Positions 20,650-26,229 of a stretch of 26,229 nt of DNA are shown here, in pieces (position 1 is the first letter of the stretch; each line of letters opens with the position of its first letter). The notes under the pieces are model-generated. The model searched no databases and had not been told where the DNA came from. It saw only the letters and a program-made list of their open reading frames with translations. The position numbers and the translations under genes were made by a program. This DNA comes from Funneliformis mosseae (lineage: Eukaryota > Glomeromycota > Glomeromycetes > Glomerales > Glomeraceae), in NCBI GenBank assembly GCA_910592005.1, contig CAJVPP010000793.1, forward strand, positions 1-26,229, given 5' to 3'.

Positions 20650-21627
20650 CTAATGGGAAGCGGAATTCGCATATAATCTGAACGAATCCATTGATTTTGG
20701 AGCAATCCAACCAGGAGGGTGTCGCTCTTTTTCTTTCAACGTTCCTCGAATTTCATTTGAATCTGTATTATTTGATTTGATGATTTGTCGATAAGCGGTA
20801 AAGATTTTTTCAACCGGGATAAGGTTTAATGGTTCGATGATATCAACCAATATTTGACCATTAATTCTTTTGAAATCAATATATTCTACCAAAGGTTCCA
20901 ATTCTTCTGCAACTTCTTGAAGATTGGTAATGAATTTGTTTTCTATCTGAATCCGACTTTCGATTTGCTCCAAGGTTGGTAACCGTTCAATAAGGGTTTC
21001 GAACGCATCATTAGAGATTTTCTTTGCCACTAAAGCGGCGCTATACCTGAACACTTCGTATTCTGAAGTCACGAGATGTTTTCTATTTTCATGGGTACAA
21101 AATAAAAGGTATTGAAGTGCGGGAATCGATAATCTACAGAATTCAATAGTATGTAATGGAACGGCGACTATCTTTTCAACCAATAAATTTATGAAGATGT
21201 TGTCATCCGTTAATGGTATCGTATCAACGACTTTAGTTAACATCTCTGGCAAATAATTTTCATCATTCTTTTTAATAGCATTTATGATTAAAGCTTGAAG
21301 GTCTGGTAACTGAAAAAAATCTGCAGAATTAAAAGCTTCAATCAAATTATTTTTGGATAAAGATTCATCCTTGACCATTCCCGTATAAATAAATTCCAAT
21401 ACAACTTCCATCGTAGAACTAATGATTTTTGGAAAGGAGATCTGCCTTTGATGACTTTCTCTCATTCCATTGTAAAGTAGGTTTTCAAATACATCGGATC
21501 GTGCCGCCAAAATCGATCTAGTTCCGTATAATATAATTTCATCCTCGCATAAAATTTCTACATCGCTGTACTTTGGGTTATTAATTAATAACCTAAAATC
21601 TTGGCTTAATGAATTTCCTCTCGACAT
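20650..21627 (-). CDS. BTB/POZ-BACK domain protein
   Basis: A single-exon frame of 325 aa. Residues 17-113 are a BTB/POZ domain: PKYSDVEILCEDEIILYGTR, then ILAARSDVFENLLYNGMRES, ISFPKIISSTMEVVLEFIYTG and ADFFQLPDLQALI. Residues about 120-225 are helical and match a BACK domain in position and style (LPEMLTKVVDTIPLTDDNIF...LEQIESRIQIE). The tail (KEKERHPPGWIAPKSM) is unlike the TLDc or SPRY domain often attached in these fungi, so the protein is either a short member or has lost its C-terminal domain. Known role of the family: dimerisation and adaptor function for cullin-3 ubiquitin ligases. The first ATG at 21627 directly precedes the domain. Its direction and the nearby F-box genes fit the large ubiquitin-adaptor families of Glomeromycotina. 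Confidence 0.88.
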   Translation of the reverse strand: MSRGNSLSQDFRLLINNPKYSDVEILCEDEIILYGTRSILAARSDVFENLLYNGMRESHQRQISFPKIISSTMEVVLEFIYTGMVKDESLSKNNLIEAFNSADFFQLPDLQALIINAIKKNDENYLPEMLTKVVDTIPLTDDNIFINLLVEKIVAVPLHTIEFCRLSIPALQYLLFCTHENRKHLVTSEYEVFRYSAALVAKKISNDAFETLIERLPTLEQIESRIQIENKFITNLQEVAEELEPLVEYIDFKRINGQILVDIIEPLNLIPVEKIFTAYRQIIKSNNTDSNEIRGTLKEKERHPPGWIAPKSMDSFRLYANSASH

Positions 21628-21731
21628 TTGTCAAGAAAATATATTGGAACGGGATGATTTAATCGTGTTGGTAAGGAAAAATTTGAACTAGGTATTTTAA
21701 AAGTACTCGGTAAAATATTTATCGGCACGTA

Positions 21732-21739
21732 TATTTATA
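21732..21739 (-). promoter_or_regulatory. TATAAATA box of the BTB gene
   Basis: On the minus strand TATAAATA stands about 105 bp before the ATG. Candidate only. Confidence 0.35.
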
Positions 21740-22640
21740 TCAAAATGACATTTCTATATTTGGGAATAAATACATTTCTTAAAAAAGGTTTCGATCGACC
21801 TTTTTGTTTCCAAAAAATGATAATGTCACAACACAGCAATTTAACAATTATTAATATATCACGAAAAAAAAATTAAACTTATTTACTTTCATCTACTGTA
21901 ATTATTTAATAAAGTTTAAAAATGTCGTTATCAAGCTAGTAGATTCGACCATACATTTTTTAGTAAAAAGAAAAAAAAAAAAAAATGAAAAAAAAAAATT
22001 GAATAAATATCAAAAAAGATAAATAAGTACTTTTATATGTTAAAGAAAAGAACGAATGAATACAAATTGGGGCAAATCAATGCTTTAGTAGAATGTCAAA
22101 TCTACCGAAAATCACTTTAAAAAAGTAAAGCTATTCAAAAAAAGTAGATCCTCAAAAAGGGAAAGTTATTTGATTGACGCAACAAGTTATCGCCAACGCG
22201 CAAATGTACTCAGATGACCTTTAAAATCCTTATACAGTGCTAAATAAACTTATCTTGCTGCAATTAATAATATGGCTAAAATATTCATTTATCAGGAAAT
22301 TGATTCATTTTTAAGAATTTTCTTCACATAATCACGTACTCGAGAGTTTTCAACTTAAAAACATCAAACCTGACTGCATAATAATTCAAATTTTATTATA
22401 TGTTATCGCGGCTTATACAATTAGAATTGTCGTTACTCATAAAATTCAATCGATTAAACAGAAATCTTTATACTTCGACCAGAGCCTTTTAATTAATCGA
22501 ACAAGTAGGGAACTTAATTTACAGGAACATGTTATGCAAAGACACGATTCCATTTTTTTGTTCTACGGATGTGAAAATAGCTTTTTATAAATAATTACAT
22601 GAGCGAGAAGTAAAATAAATACTTCAATAAAAAATATGAG
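21740..22640. other. Intergenic stretch
   Basis: Mixed AT-rich sequence with A runs (about 21968-21984), no recognisable gene or RNA. It may include the rest of the BTB promoter. Confidence 0.5.
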
Positions 22641-22641
22641 A

Positions 22642-22938
22642 GATTCTTCGTTGCGTTCTTGGAAAATTGATGTTAAGTTCCTGTCGACGATATTTGTCTG
22701 GGATTTAATCTAAAAATTTCAAGGAAGAATTTTTTTGAGTTGATAATACATTATGTGAGAAAATCGATTGTCGCACATTTTTAAAAGGCACGTTGTCACA
22801 CGATCACTGAGTGGCATCCTCATTAATATGATTAAATGTAGTAATGAGAGAAACTTACGTGGTTACACTTTTCAATAATGGATTCTTCGTTGCCGTCTTG
22901 GCCAAGTCTTTAGTAAAGACTCGTTGTCACCTGATCAC
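22642..22938. repeat. Diverged duplication of a two-part segment
   Basis: GATTCTTCGTTGCGTTCTTGG (22642-22662) matches 22881-22901 in 19 of 21 positions. The segment 22784-22807 (core CGTTGTCAC and GATCAC) matches 22915-22938 in 20 of 24. In the left copy the parts are 121 bp apart, in the right copy 13 bp, so the left copy carries an extra 108 bp or the right one a deletion. No protein frame survives across either copy, so it is more likely a repeat or non-coding transcript than a gene. Confidence 0.6.
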
Positions 22939-22985
22939 CAACGTTGAGGTGCAGCAACTTCGATCAGGGGCCCTATAAAAAGAAG
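22710..22985 (-). other. Possible non-coding spliced transcript (splice-like signals)
   Basis: On the minus strand TTTTTATAG (ending near 22974) is followed by about 115 bases of balanced composition and then GTAAGT (22858-22853). A 149-nt intron-like stretch ends in AAATTTTTAG (22710). All three frames of the intermediate segment contain stops, so if transcribed it is not a simple protein exon. It overlaps the duplicated segments. Speculative. Confidence 0.2.
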
Positions 22986-23305
22986 AATCAAAACTTTATT
23001 AAGTAATTATTGAAGAAACGAAAATTAAAAGAGCAATAATGAAATCGAGTTATTATTTATTCGGCTGTTCTACGCGAAATCCTTCGGTTGTCAACGATGG
23101 GAAGCGTAATAATAATGATAAATAACAATGATAATAATGATAATAATTTATAAATACAACGTAAAAAATACAAATAGAAAGTTTAGGTTTTGTTGTTCGA
23201 CAAACGAGGGATAAGAAAACTAGCTATCTCACAGCTCAACATAGGTGTACATCCCTTTCTTCTAAAAGCAACAGCCAACCCTAGCTATCGCGATTAAACG
23301 GTACC
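22986..23305. other. Intergenic stretch with GATAAT/AAT repeats
   Basis: No gene supported; a simple AAT/GATAAT repeat lies at about 23107-23150. Confidence 0.5.
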
Positions 23306-23309
23306 GTAG

Positions 23310-23366
23310 CGCCCTATGCCCATCATCGACGTGAGAAGATCTCCCAAAAAAATGGGTATGGGCGGT
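23310..23366. repeat. Imperfect GC-rich hairpin
   Basis: CGCCCTATGCCCAT at about 23310-23323 and ATGGGTATGGGCG at about 23352-23364 are inverted copies apart from one bulge and one mismatch, around a loop of about 28 nt. Unusually GC-rich for this window, and 55 bp left of the perfect 18-bp inverted repeat. Confidence 0.5.
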
Positions 23367-23421
23367 GCGATGTTTTATTATTGTTTTCTTTCCTCTGAAA
23401 TTTGTAAGTCGGCTCGCAAAC

Positions 23422-23492
23422 GGGAGGTTTGCTATTAAATTCACGTTACGGATCATATGATTACGTGCCTCGATTTTAATAGCAAACCTCCC
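23422..23492. repeat. 18-bp perfect inverted repeat (hairpin)
   Basis: GGGAGGTTTGCTATTAAA (23422-23439) and its exact inverse TTTAATAGCAAACCTCCC (23475-23492) enclose 35 nt, within which CACGT and ACGTG can pair further. The stem is long and GC-rich against the background, so it is not chance. It could be a short palindromic transposon remnant, a small-RNA precursor, or a protein-binding palindrome. The minus-strand 64-codon frame across it (23456-23262) looks like a shadow. Confidence 0.85.
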
Positions 23493-23575
23493 ATATGCTA
23501 CCGTCTCGTCAAAATTTCAATACTAATATATAATTATAGTACTTAATAAAAATACAAGTAAGAAGATAAAGAAAG

Positions 23576-23602
23576 AAAAAAAAAACAAAAAATAAATAAA
23601 TA

Positions 23603-23636
<34 letters not shown>

Positions 23637-23653
23637 TAAAATAAAAAAAAAAT
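23576..23653. repeat. A-rich, AAT/AAAT microsatellite
   Basis: A runs with AAAT units followed by about eight AAT units and further A runs. Simple-sequence DNA; the minus-strand open frame across it (all F, Y, L) is an artefact. Confidence 0.9.
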
Positions 23654-25470
23654 TGATAGAATCGTTCATGAAGACTGTACAAACATTGATTTTGTGAAAA
23701 CCGATTGCTAATCTATGCCTAATCACGCCAAAAGAATCGTGTAGCATACTTTATTTATTATACAACAATATACTTTGTGATACGCGTTAAAGAGGTTCAA
23801 CTTCAAGATCTCTTTACGAATTGCCGATAGAACTTTGTTCCGCTTTGAATAATTCATGGTTATATACGTAGAAAATGATTCATTCTAGCAACAAATTGTA
23901 TTTTGTGAAACATCACTTTTCACATTTGTAGAAAAAATCGTTCATTACAAAAAGCTTTTTATTTTTATTTTTTTTTTATTTCCAGTATCTATGAATTTGG
24001 AAATAATTAATGGTGTTGAATATTTGTTCGGTTTAAAAATAGGACAGGTCACATGTTGAATTTAACTTACAAACGGACTTCCTTTCCTCAAAGAAAATAC
24101 AAAATTCGAAAATTTAGGTGAAAGTAGTGATATAGAAAATTTTGATTTTATTATGAAGACTGTTAAGTTGATTAATTCGCTTTTTTTTTTTTTTTTTTAT
24201 TTTATTATAGTACACAAACATAGAATAATCACCAGTTGGAAAATTGTTAATTCAGAAAGATGATAATTGGAGCCTTTAATGACTTTGAACGAATCATTGA
24301 AATGTTCCAACCGAGATAATTTATATTTATCAACGAAAAAGAAAAGATCAAGCAAGTTCGAATGATAATTTGTCATGATAATAACGTATAAAACGAACGG
24401 TTCGAAATATTAAAACAGTTTGCGTGCAAAAAAAAATACATATATAAACTTCAGATTATATATGTAGATTATTATTATAAATTTTTATTTTTCATCTATA
24501 AGGTTACTTTGAAATTTACAGTACATAATGCTAAAAAAAATATCCAACAGAATATTGAAAATATCTTTTTTTTTTTTAATTTTTATTATTTGTCATGAAA
24601 ATAATAGTCATGAGTGCTATCTAATGATATTGATCGGTTCTTCCTGTTGACATTTGATAGAGACCCATGTTATGTTCGTTATCGGATTAAAATTAAATTA
24701 ACCTTTCTGGAAGACAAACTTGCATCATATGAAACATGATGTCATCTTGTTGTCTACGGTAAGGACGCCTGCATAATTAATTAATATTTGAGATGCTACA
24801 TGTGAATAGTGAATAGCTCCATACGATTGATCCTCATTGGAGCAGCCGAACTTGTATAAGTAACGCATGTCGCTTATACGACACAAAAAAAAAAATAAAA
24901 TGAAATAAAAAAAAATCTTTGCAACGCATATTCTATTAGCTCGATGTCTCGATTGGACTTATACGATGTTCGTGAATAAAATCAATGAATTTATTAACGT
25001 ATTTGTGGCACAGAAACATCAGGCAGGCTAGGAAAGGTCCGAGCCGCCGACTACAAACACTCTTCTAAATCCTACATTGTGTAAATACGAAATACGATCT
25101 CTGAAATCTTTCATGAATTATAAATTTTGGTGAGATCATAATTATATATAGATTACCCTTAAATATAATATTGCGTTGTAATACATTGATATATCGATCA
25201 ATTTGTGTAAGATAAAAGGGGATAGGGATTTTCCCTAAAAAGAACTAATGCATATATAATAAAATAAAATCGATTATCATTATTCCTTTTTTTCGATTTT
25301 GTAGATAAAGAAAAATTCTGCTCTGACCTTTCAATCTTTTGGTTCGCGTGCCGGTGATCTCCTAAATCCCCTTCATCCTACCGAATTGAACACGTGAGCG
25401 GTAATTGTGTGATTTTTTTTTTTATTACATACTGCACGGAGTTTATGCTAAAATTTCCGTTTCCAAAAAA
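23654..25470. other. Intergenic stretch
   Basis: No supported gene. Contents are T runs (24181-24199), scattered A runs, a weak 7-bp hairpin (GTATAAG 24854-24860, CTTATAC 24873-24879), and unremarkable AT-rich DNA. No tRNA-like fold was noticed. The rightmost part is the F-box gene's upstream region. Confidence 0.5.
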
Positions 25471-25480
25471 TATAAATAAA
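25471..25480 (+). promoter_or_regulatory. TATAAATAAA box of the right-hand F-box gene
   Basis: TATAAATAAA lies about 100 bp before the ATG at 25578, followed by a T- and C-rich leader (25510-25560). A fitting spot for a TATA element. Confidence 0.4.
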
Positions 25481-25577
25481 TGACAAAAAGCGGATGATCA
25501 GTAAACATTATTTTTTTTTTTCTATTTTTTTTTTCTTTTTCCACTTTTCATCTTCCTTTTTATAATTTTTCTCACAC

Positions 25578-26229
25578 ATGGCATGTTCAAAATTATTTTC
25601 TGGAGATTTGCCGGAACTGACATACCATATTATAAGATATTTAGGAAATGACCTGAGGTGTCTTCATTCATGCGTTTTGGTTAACCGGTTTTGGTGTCGT
25701 CTCGCTATTCCCAAACTTTGGGAGGATCCTTTTTCCACCTCGTGGCGAGTCAACTTTTGTCATCATTTCCTTGATATTTACTTTTTGTTATTGAGCGATG
25801 AAGATAAAACGAGGGAAAAGGAGTTTGGAAAATACAAAATCGATCATCGAATGAATTCATTTTCATTTAACCCATTATTCAATTATCCAATTTATATTAA
25901 AACTTTGAATACTTATCAATTACAATTACACGTTATCAATTGGTTGGCTTATCTTGAACAAACTTCAAATGAACCCTTTGTCATTCAAAATGATAACCCT
26001 TACCCTTACCTTTCTTTAATCATGACACACGATAAATCAACGGCGAATTTGGATATCAAGGAGAAATCATTGAAATCAAGGGGGATGATAAGCGTCCTTT
26101 GCGTTTTATTATTCAAATTATTTATCACGAACGGAGCTTCTTTAAACGATTTAAATATAAACATTTGTCGTAACGTTGAATATTACTTCATCGAAGTATA
26201 TACGCTAATATTGAAGAATCCAAATTTTG
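25578..26229 (+). CDS. F-box-like protein, N-terminal part (runs off the right edge)
   Basis: The frame from ATG 25578 is open to the window end (217 codons, no stop). Residues 9-48 (GDLPELTYHIIRYLGNDLRC and CVLVNRFWCRLAIPKLWEDPF) are an F-box: L-P-x-L start, C-V-x-V-N-R-x-W-C core, I-P-x-L-W-x-x-P end, the same pattern as in the other F-box gene of the window but clearly a different protein. The following part has short hydrophobic and Asn-rich segments typical of the LRR-like substrate region. As an SCF adaptor it would bring an unknown target to ubiquitination. The 3' part, any introns and total length cannot be seen. Confidence 0.85.
   Translation, partial: MACSKLFSGDLPELTYHIIRYLGNDLRCLHSCVLVNRFWCRLAIPKLWEDPFSTSWRVNFCHHFLDIYFLLLSDEDKTREKEFGKYKIDHRMNSFSFNPLFNYPIYIKTLNTYQLQLHVINWLAYLEQTSNEPFVIQNDNPYPYLSLIMTHDKSTANLDIKEKSLKSRGMISVLCVLLFKLFITNGASLNDLNINICRNVEYYFIEVYTLILKNPNF

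Noticed and set aside
22860..22985. Protein-coding exon on the minus strand
   Set aside because: All three frames contain a stop in spite of flanking splice-like signals; kept only as a possible non-coding transcript.
23262..23456. Minus-strand 64-codon frame (MIRNVNLIANLPFASR...)
   Set aside because: It runs through one arm of the perfect inverted repeat and the GC-rich hairpin; no recognisable family and no splice context. Taken as chance.
23523..23747. Minus-strand 74-codon frame
   Set aside because: More than half is F/Y/L from the AAT/A microsatellite.
24854..24879. GTATAAG/CTTATAC hairpin
   Set aside because: Only 7 bp with a 12-nt loop, expected by chance in a window of this size.

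Overview
The window looks like nuclear DNA of a fungus, most probably an arbuscular mycorrhizal fungus close to Rhizophagus (Glomeromycotina). This rests on four things: extreme A+T richness; genes split by many 69-115 nt introns with GTAAGT/GTAAAT-type donors and T-rich acceptors; a gene set of diverged F-box proteins, a BTB/BACK protein, an LtrA-family membrane protein and a retropepsin-like protein; and heavy transposon debris. The assignment is by family recognition only; no search was possible.

Layout. 1-348 (-) is the N-terminal BED-zinc-finger end of a hAT-type transposase running off the left edge. It is followed by its probable subterminal TCGGA repeats (about 460-600) and a separate ACTGGT/ACCAGT repeat cluster (about 600-1200). 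1200-2400 is very AT-rich and empty. 2477-5378 (+) is an 11-exon LtrA-family gene (710 aa by my splice model). 5765-6753 (+) is a 4-exon THEM6-like thioesterase gene (237 aa) with a 29-nt microexon. 8589-6878 (-) is an F-box/LRR-like gene with a short second exon. 10173-9047 (-) is a three-exon retropepsin-like gene interrupted by one in-frame TAA. 10639-10410 (-) is a small frame-broken relic, and 10942-11142 (+) a 66-aa ORF that may be the head of a decayed transposon gene.

About 11.14-19.69 kb is an 8.5-kb block of very AT-rich, stop-riddled sequence with no intact gene. It ends at a polypurine tract and an LTR-like segment (19703-19943), so at least its right part is probably a decayed LTR retrotransposon. 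21627-20650 (-) is a single-exon BTB/BACK gene. 21.63-25.58 kb is intergenic and holds duplicated and hairpin-forming segments with spliceable-looking sites, but no protein gene I can support. 25578 to the right edge (+) is the first 217 codons of another F-box gene.

The intact genes do not form an operon or a pathway: two membrane or lipid-related housekeeping-type genes lie side by side, and members of large expanded families (F-box, BTB) sit between transposon remains. Several genes have TATA-like boxes about 50-105 bp before the ATG. I see no CRISPR array, rRNA or tRNA. I did not find a convincing new biological system. The most unusual signals are the in-frame TAA inside a 15-nt GT...AG stretch of the protease gene, the microexon carrying the thioesterase active-site motif, and the 18-bp perfect inverted repeat at 23422-23492.
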